Shown here piece after piece: positions 28,805 through 40,374 of a stretch of 64,000 bases of DNA (positions are counted from its first letter, which is position 1; every line of letters starts with the position of its first letter). Origin of the DNA: an uncultured Myxococcales bacterium (lineage in GTDB: Bacteria > Myxococcota_A > UBA9042 > DTJE01); assembly GCA_903847405.1 (NCBI GenBank), contig CAINDP010000115.1, positions 1 to 64,000 on the forward strand, written 5' to 3'. The notes beneath the pieces are model-generated. The model did not search any database and was not told the origin of the DNA. It saw nothing but the letters and a program-made list of their open reading frames with translations. Both the position numbers and the translations under genes were made by a program.

Positions 28805-31800
28805 TCACGGCGTCGGCAGCGGCATCCCCGACGTTTCCAGCAGCGCCAGGATCACCGCCCCGATCCCGTACGGAATGTCGTCCTCCACCTTCACTTTCGC
28901 GTATTCGGCGAACGTCCCGGCGGTGGTGGGCCCGGAAGTTCCCGTGATCACCGGCCCGTCCGTGCCTTCGACGACCCGCGAACGGATCCCCTGCAGGGCC
29001 AGCGCGATGGACGGCAGGACCTCGTCGCCCAGCAGTCCGTACCGCCAGGCCCGGGCCATGCCGAAGGCGAACAGGCCGCCGACGGACGTTTCCAGGTAGG
29101 TTTCGCCGGGGCGGTTCAGGACCGTCCACCACAGGCCGGTGGCGGGATCCTGCGCGGCACGGGCGGCGTTCGTCAGGCGGCGCAGCAGGGACAGGGCGAA
29201 GGGCTGGCGGGCGCCGCCCGGAGTGCCGGCCAGGCGCAGGTACTCGGCCACCGACGCCAGGACCCAGCCGTTGCCGCGTCCCCAGTAGATGCCCTCGTCC
29301 TGGGGAAGCGCCCAGTTCACGGCGTGATGCAGGAAGCCCGCGGGTTCCTGCAGCAGTTCCTGGAACACGCGGAACTGGGTTTCGGCATCCAGCCAGGGGG
29401 TCGACGTCGGGCCGTCCAGTGCGCCGATCCGCGCCAGGGGCACGCCGACCATCCACAGGCTGTCCACCCACAGCGTGATGCCCATGATTTCCAGGGTGCC
29501 CAGGTGGTTGATGCCGCCTTCCGGGGTGCGCAGCGCCTCGTGCTCCGCGTACTCCAGGAAGTCGTCCACCACCGCCCGGTACTTCGCGTCGCCGGTCGCC
29601 TGCCACACGTAGAACGCCGCCGTCACCGGCGAGGCCGTGTCGCTGGACATCATGGTGTAGCCCGCCGCGACGTGGTGGTCGATCCACGCCTTCACGTAGG
29701 CCAGCAGTTCGGGATCGCCCGTCACCCGGTGCAGTTCGCAGAACGACGACATCATCACTGACGGGACCCAGTCCCAGGACAGTTTGTCGGCGGCGACGCG
29801 GGTCATCTGGCGGTGGGCGATGGCGGTCGCCAGGGCGACGTTGTCCGATTCCGGGGCGCGCTTCTGGGCAAAGCAGGCGTTGCTGATCGGCACGCCGGGC
29901 GCGCACGCGTCGAAGGGCGGGTCCAGGACCCGGGCCGTGCCGGACACGGCGTCGGGCAGCGGGACGGCTGTTCCGTAAAGTTCCAGTGTGTTTCCGCCGT
30001 CGGCGTAGGCGAGGCCCCCGTTCAGCGCCAGCACCGTGATGCGGGCGTTCGACGTCACGATCACGCCGTCCACGTCCAGCGTTTCCGGGGCGCCGGCCTC
30101 GCGCAGCCAGACCAGGTCGATGTGCGCGTCCCCTGCAGGTCCGTAGGTCCCCGTGATCGTCCAGGCCGCGCTGCCTTCCCCGGACGCGACCCGGGTCACG
30201 GTCAGTTGGCCGTCGGGCATCCCGGCCGCGATGCCGGTCTTCCAGGGCGCCAGCACGGCCAGGAAGCCGGGAGCGACGGCGTTGATCGTGGCGTCCGCCA
30301 CGGCGTGGTTGCCGTATCCGCTGTCGATCGAGTGCGCGTGGGGCGCCTGGCCGGCGACAAACGGTGGTTCTGCGACGACCGGTTCCCCGGCGGTGGAGGC
30401 GATTGCGACGCGGATGGCGGCCTTGTCGCGGCGGAACGTGGCCCCGGTGGCGTCGATGGCGTAGGTCCCGCCTGCGTCGTAGCCCGCGTAGCCGTTCACC
30501 CGCCAGGTGAAGTCCCGGGCGGTGCCGACGTCGGACTGGACCTGGTCCGCCACGACCGTGTAGCGGTCGCGCACCATCAGCAGGGTCCTCGTGATCGTGG
30601 CCTGCTGGTAGGTCTGCCGCACCTGCGCGACGTCGATGTTGTCCCCGTCGTGGAACGTGGTCATGGTGGCGTCGGCGTCGCCCCAGTCGTTCAGCAGGCC
30701 CCGGGTCGGCGCCCCCTGGCCGTCGATCAGGATGACGTTGTGGGACGGCGCGTCAGCCGTGACGGCGTTGTCCAGGTTGTTCGGCTTGTAGTAGCCCGAG
30801 TCGAGCAACAGGTACTCGCCGAACGCCGCCAGGGCGAAGGACGTCCCATCGGCGTGGTCGTGCAGGGTCTTGCGGGCCGCGCCCGATTCGCCCAGCAACA
30901 GCACCCAGAGGTCGTCGGTGCCCCAGCCGGTCCGCAGCGTCGCATGGCCCGACACGAGGTGCCCGCTGGATTTCCACGACGGCTCGTTGTCCACCGGCGC
31001 TGTGGTGATGTCGAACAGGTGCTGGGGCATCAGGTCCATCCCGCGCGTCATGGACATGTCATTGTTGATGTTGTGCCGCGCGTCCCAGGCGAACCAGCCG
31101 TACCCCGAGATCCCCGACAGCAGCAGCCCGGCGTTCTGCACCCGCATCGAGCCGTCGCCGGTGGTCGATCGCAGGCCGTTGGGCATGCGGTGGTCCAGGG
31201 ACCACTGGAACGCCGACCACAGGCGCTGCGAATGGCTGTTGGCCGCGAAGGGCAACGCCAGGGGGTCCTCCCACTGGTAGGGCATGCCGTCGGTGCAGTC
31301 GATGGGCGCCCAGGGATCCACGTCGTTGCGGTTGATGCAGTTGCGGTACAGAAGGCCGTCCGCCGGCCAGGCGTTGCGCATCGCCAGGAAGAACGCGATG
31401 GCGGGCGGGAAGCCGAAGCCGAAGTAGAAGGGTTCCTCGCTGACCACGCCGTCGTCCTGGATGTACCGGCCGGTCGGGCCCCACAGGTAGTCCAGTTCGC
31501 CGGCCGCGAAGTCCAGGATCTCCCGGCTGCGGGGCTCGTCGGGGAAGGCGAGTGCCACAAATCCCATGGCCGATGTCGTGCGGATCGGGTGGTTGTTCTG
31601 GCTGACCGTCAGCGCCGTCCAGCGGGAGTAGTCGTCAAGAACGTAGCGTTCGTAGAACTTCTCGTTGATCGTGACCAGGCGCCGGCGCGCTTCGGCGGCT
31701 TCCGCGGCCGGGAACATCGTGGTGCCCGCCAGCAGGTCCCAGGCGACGGCAAACGAGATCGAGCCGTCAGCCATTCGGATGTTGATGTCCCAGACCGTAT

Positions 31801-32344
31801 TCGTTTCCCAGTCGGTCCGGATGCGGCCAAAGCAGCCGCGCGCCTTCTCGGCCGCGGCCGAGTCGTCCAGCAGCCAAGCCAGCACGGCGTTTGCTTGCGC
31901 GATGCGCCCGTCGTTCCCGAACGTTCCACTGTCCCACTCGTCGCCCGTGTCGTCGATGCATTCGCCTGCGGCGGTCGCACGGATGCTGCCCAGGATCCCG
32001 GCCCAGGGCTCCCGATCGATGCGGGCGAGGATCGCCGCCTTCCGGTCCGGCCGCGTCACGAGGGTGGGGTGCTCGGTCCAGCCGGGCAGGGGGCCGGGGT
32101 CGCCACCGAGGGTGTCGGCCGGAGGCACGTCGGGGACGTCCACCGAGGGCACGTCCTCGACGTCGGGCGTGCCCGGATCCGCCGGATCCCCGGGCACGTC
32201 GAGGTCCCCGAGCAGGTCCCCCGGGACGTCCGTTGCCGGGATATCCACGGCGGGCGTGGACGAGGTGTCGCCGCAGCCGGCCGCGCCTGCCAGCCCGGCC
32301 ACCACGATTGCCACCAGGAAACTGCGAACGTGCCGGCACTTCAT
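28805..32344 (-). CDS. Lipoprotein fusing heparinase II/III-like lyase and GH105-like hydrolase
   Basis: A 1179-residue lipoprotein (lipobox LAGAAGC, then a DVP linker). Residues ~80-430 form an alpha/alpha-toroid with the motif SQNNHPIR (near 249), and ~450-780 a beta-sandwich with HDHADGTSFALAAFGEYLLLD (near 494); both are hallmarks of heparinase II/III/alginate-lyase-like polysaccharide lyases. Residues ~823-1179 match GH105/GH88 unsaturated uronyl hydrolases: LWVDSLWM (catalytic Asp near 958), YWGRGNGW (near 1021) and GETYLETSVGGLFAFGMARAW. A lyase leaves an unsaturated uronate that the second domain would remove. I use the ATG at 32342-32344 (GGAGGAACCCC before it); the frame runs on to 33133 but overlaps another gene. 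Confidence 0.85.
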   Translation of the reverse strand: MKCRHVRSFLVAIVVAGLAGAAGCGDTSSTPAVDIPATDVPGDLLGDLDVPGDPADPGTPDVEDVPSVDVPDVPPADTLGGDPGPLPGWTEHPTLVTRPDRKAAILARIDREPWAGILGSIRATAAGECIDDTGDEWDSGTFGNDGRIAQANAVLAWLLDDSAAAEKARGCFGRIRTDWETNTVWDINIRMADGSISFAVAWDLLAGTTMFPAAEAAEARRRLVTINEKFYERYVLDDYSRWTALTVSQNNHPIRTTSAMGFVALAFPDEPRSREILDFAAGELDYLWGPTGRYIQDDGVVSEEPFYFGFGFPPAIAFFLAMRNAWPADGLLYRNCINRNDVDPWAPIDCTDGMPYQWEDPLALPFAANSHSQRLWSAFQWSLDHRMPNGLRSTTGDGSMRVQNAGLLLSGISGYGWFAWDARHNINNDMSMTRGMDLMPQHLFDITTAPVDNEPSWKSSGHLVSGHATLRTGWGTDDLWVLLLGESGAARKTLHDHADGTSFALAAFGEYLLLDSGYYKPNNLDNAVTADAPSHNVILIDGQGAPTRGLLNDWGDADATMTTFHDGDNIDVAQVRQTYQQATITRTLLMVRDRYTVVADQVQSDVGTARDFTWRVNGYAGYDAGGTYAIDATGATFRRDKAAIRVAIASTAGEPVVAEPPFVAGQAPHAHSIDSGYGNHAVADATINAVAPGFLAVLAPWKTGIAAGMPDGQLTVTRVASGEGSAAWTITGTYGPAGDAHIDLVWLREAGAPETLDVDGVIVTSNARITVLALNGGLAYADGGNTLELYGTAVPLPDAVSGTARVLDPPFDACAPGVPISNACFAQKRAPESDNVALATAIAHRQMTRVAADKLSWDWVPSVMMSSFCELHRVTGDPELLAYVKAWIDHHVAAGYTMMSSDTASPVTAAFYVWQATGDAKYRAVVDDFLEYAEHEALRTPEGGINHLGTLEIMGITLWVDSLWMVGVPLARIGALDGPTSTPWLDAETQFRVFQELLQEPAGFLHHAVNWALPQDEGIYWGRGNGWVLASVAEYLRLAGTPGGARQPFALSLLRRLTNAARAAQDPATGLWWTVLNRPGETYLETSVGGLFAFGMARAWRYGLLGDEVLPSIALALQGIRSRVVEGTDGPVITGTSGPTTAGTFAEYAKVKVEDDIPYGIGAVILALLETSGMPLPTP

Positions 32345-32399
32345 GCGGGGTTCCTCCGGAGGCCGTTTGCAGCGTAGCCGACCGGCGGAAATGGTGCCA

Positions 32400-32441
32400 C
32401 GGAAAATGGGGACAGAAAATGGTGTCTGTCCCCATTTTCCG
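32400..32441 (+). repeat. REP-like palindrome, 16-bp arms
   Basis: CGGAAAATGGGGACAG (32400-32415) and CTGTCCCCATTTTCCG (32426-32441) are perfect reverse complements around a 10-bp loop. It lies in the divergent gap between the lyase-hydrolase and NicO-type genes and shares its core with the repeat at 19768-19820. Confidence 0.9.
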
Positions 32442-32488
32442 CCCCCGTTTTCGCGTATCCTCGGATTCTCACCCCCGGGGTCTCCTGG

Positions 32489-33193
32489 ATGGATGCGGTT
32501 GCCGGCGCCACGTTGATGATGACCGCGCTGTTCCTGGGGACGGTGCACACGCTGCTGGGGCCCGACCACTACGTTCCCTTCGTGGCCCTGGCGCGGGCCG
32601 GGAAGTGGAGCCTGCGCAAGACGATGGCGATCACGGCCCTCTGCGGCGTCGGGCACGTCCTGTCGTCGGTTGTCATCGGGCTGGTGGGCGTCGGGGCGGG
32701 CCTCGCGCTGTCCGCCGTGACCGACGTCGAGGTCGCGCGCGGCACGTTCGCCACCTGGGCCCTCATCGGCTTCGGCCTGGCGTACGGGACCTGGGGGCTC
32801 TGGCACGCCCTGCGGAACCGGCCGCACGTCCACGCCCACGTCCACGAGGACGGGTCGGTCCACGCCCATACGCACGGACACCAGGAAGCCCACCTGCATC
32901 CCCACGGGGAGGGCAGGGCGATCTGGGTCCTGTTCATCGTGTTCGTCCTGGGGCCCTGCGAGCCGCTCATCCCGCTGCTGATGTACCCCGCGGCCCAGCA
33001 CGACTGGGTCACCCTGGGCCTGGTCACGACGATTTTCGGCACCGCCACCCTCGCGGGCATGATGGCCATGACGGCGGCGGGCTGGTACGGCCTGAAGGTG
33101 CTGCGGCTGGGGTTCCTGGAGCGCTACGTCCACGCCCTGGCGGGCGGCGTCCTGGCCCTGTCCGGCGTGATCGTGATGGCGCTGGGGGTCTGA
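32489..33193 (+). CDS. NicO/RcnA-like transporter with His-rich loop
   Basis: A 234-residue membrane protein with about six helices. Helix I carries HTLLGPDHYVPF (H-x4-DH-type motif of NiCoT/NicO/UreH families), helix II has ALCGVGHVLSS and a later helix has VLGPCEPLIPLLMYPA. A cytosolic or periplasmic loop contains eleven or so His residues within HVHAHVHEDGSVHAHTHGH and following residues. Likely role is export or uptake of Ni, Co or another divalent metal; related TauE/SafE-type proteins are an alternative. No metal regulator is adjacent. Confidence 0.78.
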   Translation: MDAVAGATLMMTALFLGTVHTLLGPDHYVPFVALARAGKWSLRKTMAITALCGVGHVLSSVVIGLVGVGAGLALSAVTDVEVARGTFATWALIGFGLAYGTWGLWHALRNRPHVHAHVHEDGSVHAHTHGHQEAHLHPHGEGRAIWVLFIVFVLGPCEPLIPLLMYPAAQHDWVTLGLVTTIFGTATLAGMMAMTAAGWYGLKVLRLGFLERYVHALAGGVLALSGVIVMALGV

Positions 33194-33202
33194 GGGCGGG
33201 CC

Positions 33203-34045
33203 CTACCGGGCGATCTCGCACCGCCCCTCGAAGCAGAATCCCTGCTGGCAGGGTGCGAGGCTGTCGTCGCAGGAGCACACGCTGTTCTTCCCGTCCGACG
33301 ATTCCATGCACGAATTCGTCAGGCACCAGGAATTGAGGTGCTGGCAGTCGGCGGTTGCGCCCAGCTTGTACGTCGGGCCTTCCGGGCCGCAGAACTGGGT
33401 CGCCGGATCCCAGCAGCCGGAGGCGCAGAACTGCAGTTCGGGGGCCGGCGGCGGCGCGATGGCGCAGCCCATGCACCCCTGGACGCAGCGCCCGCCGCAG
33501 CAGGTATACTGGGTCCCCGAATCGCACTGGGTTCCGCCGTTCGCACACTGCGCGCAGTAGCCGACGCCGCCGCTCCCGGTGTTCAGCCCGTCGCACGCGC
33601 CCGACCTGCACTGTGCGTGGGTCGTGCACCCGGCGAAGTCCTCCCGCCAGGGCAGGCAGTTCAGCGTGCCGTTGAAGATCGTGGCACCGACGTCGCACCA
33701 CTGTCCCGAATCGCAGTCGCCCTTGTCGCGGCAGGTGCAGAAGCCGGCCGTGCTGCAACTGCCGGACACGCATTCCGCGTCCAGCGCGCACGGGTAGCCG
33801 CCGATTTGCGGAGGAATGACGATGACTTCGGTCCCCGGATCCTCGCCCGGGTCCGTGCCCGGATCCTCCCCGGGGTCCGTCAGCGTGTCGTCCGGCGTGC
33901 CCGGGTCCGTGCCCAGGTCCGTCCCGCCCGGGTCGATCGCCGGGGCATCCTGCAGGGACGCGAAGTCCGGCGCCGGGACCGTCACGGCGCAGGCAACCAT
34001 CATCGGGAACGCCAGCACGATGGCCGGCCACAGGGAAACGCGCAT
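33203..34045 (-). CDS. Cys-rich lipoprotein
   Basis: A 280-residue predicted lipoprotein (lipobox FPMMVAC). After a linker of repeated TDPGEDPG units comes a domain with about 30 cysteines (ECVSGSCSTAGFCTCRDKGDCDSGQWC and similar), resembling the Cys-rich repeats with C-x(4-6)-C spacing found in myxobacterial surface proteins. All Cys are probably disulfide-bonded. Function unknown. It is convergent with the NicO-type gene. Confidence 0.75.
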   Translation of the reverse strand: MRVSLWPAIVLAFPMMVACAVTVPAPDFASLQDAPAIDPGGTDLGTDPGTPDDTLTDPGEDPGTDPGEDPGTEVIVIPPQIGGYPCALDAECVSGSCSTAGFCTCRDKGDCDSGQWCDVGATIFNGTLNCLPWREDFAGCTTHAQCRSGACDGLNTGSGGVGYCAQCANGGTQCDSGTQYTCCGGRCVQGCMGCAIAPPPAPELQFCASGCWDPATQFCGPEGPTYKLGATADCQHLNSWCLTNSCMESSDGKNSVCSCDDSLAPCQQGFCFEGRCEIAR

Positions 34046-34110
34046 GGAACTTCTCCGAGGGAGCGCAGACAGTCTATCCGACCCGGCCGCATCTGCAAGG
34101 TCCGCGCGGC

Positions 34111-36096
<1,986 letters not shown>

Positions 36097-36164
36097 GGCG
36101 GGATCCTGCGGCCCGGGGGGCGGGACGTCAAGTCCGCACGCGCGGATTGGCGTCATTTCTGCTC

Positions 36165-36194
36165 TTGACCCCAAGCAGGATGCTGCGATAGTGG
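36165..36194 (+). promoter_or_regulatory. Candidate promoter of the VWA-FGE lipoprotein gene
   Basis: TTGACC (36165-36170) and TAGTGG (36189-36194) at 18 bp, or GATAGT at 16 bp, lie 24-30 bp ahead of the ATG at 36218. Confidence 0.45.
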
Positions 36195-36217
36195 CTGTGG
36201 CTTGGACAGGGGCATCT

Positions 36218-39200
36218 ATGTTGTCGCGACGGACCGCCGCCCGGACCTGGTGGATGACGGCAGCGTGGCTCCTGGCGGCAGGTTGCGGCGGGAACGGTGC
36301 CGTCACGCCGGAGGTGGGGGCCGAGGGCGGCAACTGCTATCCGAACCGGACGTGCAACATCGGGCTGGAGTGCACGTCGAACTGGTGCATCCCCCCCACG
36401 GTTCCGGTGGCCGACGTGCCCGTCAAGGACGACGCCGTGTCCGTGGAGGACGTGCCCCCGGTGGACGTGCGCCCGGACGATGTGCCCGTGATCGACGCGC
36501 CGCTGGACGACGGGCCCCTGCCCGACGCGCCCCAGGTCGATGCGCCCCTGCCGGACGTGCCCTCCATGGATGCGCCGCTGGACGATGTCCCGGTGATCGA
36601 CGTTCCGGTGGTCGATGTTCCCTTGGCCGACGTGCCCGTGATCGACCTGCCCCCGGCGGACGTCCCGGTGGACGTCCCGGTGGACGTCCCGCCCGAACGG
36701 ATCTGCACCCCCGGCGCCGCCGTCTGCGACGCAGGCGTTTCCAGCACCTGCGCTCCCTCGGGCCTGGAGTGGACGACCTGGGACTGTGTCGCGGACGGAC
36801 TGGACTGCGTGGGCGGCGCTTGCGTGTCCCCGCCGGTTCCGTGCGTCCGCATCCGGCCCATCGACATCCGGACGAACCAGCCGGTCCCGGCGTCGGTCGC
36901 CGTGGTCGTCGCGGTGGACGACTGCGACGGCGTGCCGGTGATCGGGCTGACCCTGGCCGGTTTCAAGGTGTACGAGGACCAGAAGGTGATTTCGCCGACC
37001 GAGTCGTCCACGACGCTCCTGTCGCGCGGGGCGGACGTGGTCGTTTCGCTGGTCATCGACAACTCCCCGTCGGTGCGGGCCTCCGGCGCGCTGCCGCAGG
37101 CCGTGGCAGCCGCGCGGCAGTACGTCGAGCAGGTGATGGTTTCCCCGTCGGTCCATGCCGGCGTGTGGTTCTTCAGCAAGGCGCTGGTGCCCCGGCAGGT
37201 CTACACCACCGACAAGGCGGCGGTCCTGGCCGCGCTGGACGGCCTGCTGACGGACACGTCGGGCCTGAACACCACGAACCTCTACGGCTCGTTGATCGAC
37301 ATGCTGGACGTCAGCCGGACCTTCCAGGCGCAGCATCGCGGCGTGATGGCCGGGGGCGTCACGACGCTGGGGCAGGTCGTCCTGTTCACCGACGGGTCGG
37401 ACCAGGCCGGGGTGAGAACGCTGGACGACGTCCGGGCGGCCCTCGGCGGGACCTCCGACGACGTCCTCGCGATCGCGTTCGGCGGGGAGATCGAGGCCGA
37501 CGTGATCCCGGTCCTGGGCAAGGACGGCTGGTATGTCGCGCAGGCCGCCGGGGACCTGGGGACGCGGTTCGCCGAGGCTGCCGTCCGCACGAGGGCGCTG
37601 CAGAAGCGGCTGTACGTCGTCGGCTACTGCTCGCCGAAACTGGCGGGTCAGCACGGAGTGGCGATCGAGGTGGTGGACGGCGGCAAGGTGCTGGGGATTT
37701 CCCCGTCGGTGCCGTTCGATGCGTCGGGGTTCAATACCTCCGGGCCCGGTTGCTCGCCGGCCACGTTCGACGCCGCGTGCGACGGACTCTTCTGCGGCGG
37801 GCTCCTGTGCGGCACCTGCGGCCCCGGCCTGTGCCTGTCCACGGAATGCCAGTGCCCCGAGCCGTTCGTGGGCGACCAATGCGCCGGGTGCGACACGTAC
37901 CACGCCGGCGACCGCTGCCAGACCTGCTCGGCGACCTGGACCGGCCCGGACTGCCGGCAGTGCGCGAATCCCCTGCTGACCGGCGCGGACTGCACCCTGT
38001 GCGCGAACGCCCACTTCGCCCGGCCCGACTGCACGACGTGCCTGCCGGCCTTCCGGGGCACGGAGTGCGCACAGTGCGCGGATCCCCGGTTCGCGGGCGT
38101 CCAGTGCGACCAGTGCTCCGAGGCCTTCACGGGCCCGGGATGCAGCCAGTGCGCGAACGCCCGCTTCGCCCCGCCCGATTGCGCGGTGTGCACGCCGGCC
38201 TTCACCGGGACGGACTGCACCGAATGTTCCAACCCCCACATGGTCGCGCCCGCCTGCACGACCTGCCTGCCGGCCTTCCTGGGCGCCGACTGCCAGGCTT
38301 GCGCCGATCCCCACCGGGGGGGCGCCGAGTGTGACCGGTGCCTGCCGGCGTTCACGGGGACGGACTGCATGCAGTGCGCGAACCCCCGCTTCGCGGCGCC
38401 CGACTGCACGTCGTGCCTGCCCGAGTATGCCGGGGCCGATTGCAGCCAGTGCTCGAACACGCACCTCGTGGCACCCGCCTGCACCGAGTGCCTGCCATTG
38501 TTCACCGGCACGGAGTGCGCCCAGTGCGCGAACTCCCACTTCGCGACACCCGACTGCACGACGTGTGTGCCGCGGTTCACCGGAGCCGCCTGTGACCAGT
38601 GCGCCAATCCCCGCCAGGTGGGTCCGGAATGCGACCAGTGCGCCGACACGCGCTTCGTCGCGCCCGACTGCACGACGTGCGTCGCGCCCTGGGGGGGGCC
38701 CGACTGCACCCAGTGCGCGAACCCGCACTTCTCGGTGCCCGCCTGCACGGAATGCCTGTCGAAGTACACGGGAGCGCTGTGCGACCAGTGTGCGAACCCG
38801 GTCTATACCGGCGTGAACTGCGACCAGTATGCGACGGTCGCGATACCGGAAGGCCAGTACATGCAGGGGTGCAACGTCGCGGTCGACACCCAGTGCAGCC
38901 CCGCGGAATCCCCCTACCACCACGCGGTGGTCCCGGCGTTCAGCATCGACAAGTACGAGGTGACCGTGCTGGCGTACTGGGCCTGCCTGTACATGGGCGG
39001 GTGCACCACGCCGACCGGGACCGCGGCCGAATGCAACTACGGAAAGGCCGGCAAGGACTACTTCCCCGTGAACTGCGTCAACTGGGACCAGGCCCGGCAG
39101 TACTGCGCGTGGTCCGGCAAGCGGCTGTGCACCGAGTCCGAGTGGGAAAAGGCCTCGCGCGGCCTGGATGGACGGAAGTTCCCGTGGGGGAACCTGGATG

Positions 39201-39544
39201 CGACATGCACGGTGGCGGTCATGTATGAAACGACCCCCGGGTGCGGGACCGGCGGAACGATGATGGTGACCGCGAAGCCGGCCGGGGCCAGCCCGTACGG
39301 CGTCCAGAACATGAGCGGAAACGTTGCCGAGTGGGTGGAGGACGACTACCACGCCACCTACACGGGCGCGCCCTTGACCGGCGTCGCCTGGGTCGCGTCC
39401 CCGCGGACCACCAGTCGCGTCACGCGGGGCGGCGGCTTCGCCTATGGCAACGGCGACGTCATCGGCAACCTGCGCAGTTCGGATCGCACCGCCACCGCCA
39501 TCACCAGCGTTTCCGCCGACCTGGGCATCCGCTGCTGCAAGTGA
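36218..39544 (+). CDS. Giant lipoprotein: VWA-like domain, Cys-rich repeats, formylglycine-enzyme-like domain
   Basis: An 1108-residue lipoprotein (lipobox LLAAGC, Cys near 23). Order: short Cys motif; Asp/Val/Pro linker (~65-165); a VWA-like domain (~245-470) with DNSPS as the MIDAS-like motif and FTDGSD; about 20 repeats of ~18-20 residues (~508-870) built on QCANPxF-x3-DCTxC; and a C-terminal FGE/SUMF-like domain (~875-1108) with [45 protein letters not shown] and [15 protein letters not shown]-like domains can be formylglycine enzymes or, often, surface ligand-binding domains. Likely an adhesion or recognition protein. Start ATG at 36218. Confidence 0.82.
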   Translation: MLSRRTAARTWWMTAAWLLAAGCGGNGAVTPEVGAEGGNCYPNRTCNIGLECTSNWCIPPTVPVADVPVKDDAVSVEDVPPVDVRPDDVPVIDAPLDDGPLPDAPQVDAPLPDVPSMDAPLDDVPVIDVPVVDVPLADVPVIDLPPADVPVDVPVDVPPERICTPGAAVCDAGVSSTCAPSGLEWTTWDCVADGLDCVGGACVSPPVPCVRIRPIDIRTNQPVPASVAVVVAVDDCDGVPVIGLTLAGFKVYEDQKVISPTESSTTLLSRGADVVVSLVIDNSPSVRASGALPQAVAAARQYVEQVMVSPSVHAGVWFFSKALVPRQVYTTDKAAVLAALDGLLTDTSGLNTTNLYGSLIDMLDVSRTFQAQHRGVMAGGVTTLGQVVLFTDGSDQAGVRTLDDVRAALGGTSDDVLAIAFGGEIEADVIPVLGKDGWYVAQAAGDLGTRFAEAAVRTRALQKRLYVVGYCSPKLAGQHGVAIEVVDGGKVLGISPSVPFDASGFNTSGPGCSPATFDAACDGLFCGGLLCGTCGPGLCLSTECQCPEPFVGDQCAGCDTYHAGDRCQTCSATWTGPDCRQCANPLLTGADCTLCANAHFARPDCTTCLPAFRGTECAQCADPRFAGVQCDQCSEAFTGPGCSQCANARFAPPDCAVCTPAFTGTDCTECSNPHMVAPACTTCLPAFLGADCQACADPHRGGAECDRCLPAFTGTDCMQCANPRFAAPDCTSCLPEYAGADCSQCSNTHLVAPACTECLPLFTGTECAQCANSHFATPDCTTCVPRFTGAACDQCANPRQVGPECDQCADTRFVAPDCTTCVAPWGGPDCTQCANPHFSVPACTECLSKYTGALCDQCANPVYTGVNCDQYATVAIPEGQYMQGCNVAVDTQCSPAESPYHHAVVPAFSIDKYEVTVLAYWACLYMGGCTTPTGTAAECNYGKAGKDYFPVNCVNWDQARQYCAWSGKRLCTESEWEKASRGLDGRKFPWGNLDATCTVAVMYETTPGCGTGGTMMVTAKPAGASPYGVQNMSGNVAEWVEDDYHATYTGAPLTGVAWVASPRTTSRVTRGGGFAYGNGDVIGNLRSSDRTATAITSVSADLGIRCCK

Positions 39545-39560
39545 CGGTTCGTCCCGCGCG

Positions 39561-40166
39561 TCAAGGCGCTACCGTGGGCGATCGGTCCACGACGGGGCGC
39601 GGGTCCGGGTCGGGATCGATGCCTGCCAGGACCCTGGCGCCCGCGACGAAGTCCGACAGCGCCCGGGAACCTTCCAGGGGAATGTCCAGCAGGCTGTCCC
39701 GGAAGGTGCACCCGGTGGCGCCGCAGATTTCGGTGACCCCGCGGAACTCGGCGGTGCGGCCGGAAAGCCCCGACCGGATGGAACACTGGGTCATCGCGCT
39801 CCATCGGATCGTCACGCGCTTCCATTCGGTGCGCATCGCAATTCCGCCCAGCGATTCATCGAACCGCCGCTGGTAGGCCATCCCTTCGAAGGTCACGACG
39901 AAGTCCTTCGCCTGCCCGTCGTCCGCGTGGGCCACGCCATCGCGGACCCGTCCGAATGCGTATGCCGCGCCTCGGGTGGGCGAGCGGATTCCGAGGGACC
40001 TCGCGAGGGACAGTTCGTCCCGGGTGGGCTGGTACGCATCGGGGACGGCGGCAAGATGCACGATCCTGTGGCACCCGGAAGACTGTGCGGCGACCAGGAG
40101 TGCGCCCGCCGTCAACAGGCATCGCCGCCAGAGGAAACGGTCACCGGGGCAGGACGTTCGTTTCAC
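39561..40166 (-). CDS. Hypothetical lipoprotein
   Basis: A 201-residue protein with a basic N terminus (VKRTSCPGDRFLWRR), a hydrophobic stretch and a lipobox-like VAAQSSGC. The mature part has four Cys (QCSIRSG, ICGATGC) and no recognised domain. I choose the GTG at 40164-40166 because GAGGGA lies 7 bp before it and the signal starts there; the frame continues upstream through the REP region, which is not coding-like. It is divergent from the next lipoprotein gene. Confidence 0.6.
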   Translation of the reverse strand: MKRTSCPGDRFLWRRCLLTAGALLVAAQSSGCHRIVHLAAVPDAYQPTRDELSLARSLGIRSPTRGAAYAFGRVRDGVAHADDGQAKDFVVTFEGMAYQRRFDESLGGIAMRTEWKRVTIRWSAMTQCSIRSGLSGRTAEFRGVTEICGATGCTFRDSLLDIPLEGSRALSDFVAGARVLAGIDPDPDPRPVVDRSPTVAP

Positions 40167-40288
40167 GGTGCATCCCTCGAATTCGTCGATCCGGGCGGTC
40201 AGGTGCGCCGGCACGATGTTCTGCGCCTCCAGGTGCTGCAGGACCAACCGATTCTGTCGCCGGCGTCCCGTTCGCGCAAGGGATTCCA

Positions 40289-40340
40289 GGAAATGGGGAC
40301 AGGCACCGATTTCCGGAAATGGGGACAGACACCAATTTCC
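40289..40340 (+). repeat. Two tandem REP-like units
   Basis: Two 26-bp direct copies of GGAAATGGGGACAGRCACCRATTTCC (40289-40314 and 40315-40340), each with inverted GGAAAT/ATTTCC ends. Unlike the other copies they are arranged head-to-tail. Confidence 0.92.
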
Positions 40341-40341
40341 G

Positions 40342-40347
40342 TATAAT
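40342..40347 (+). promoter_or_regulatory. Consensus -10 box abutting REP units
   Basis: A perfect TATAAT follows the second REP unit after one base and precedes the lipoprotein ATG by 27 bp. No good -35 is visible at 17 bp; that position lies inside the REP unit. Confidence 0.5.
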
Positions 40348-40374
40348 GTCGCGTCCGGAGACCTGGGGGGGATC

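Noticed and set aside
32345-33133. Upstream extension of the lyase-hydrolase frame
   Set aside because: It is antisense to the NicO-type gene and passes through a REP element; a lipoprotein signal and strong ribosome-binding site start at 32344.
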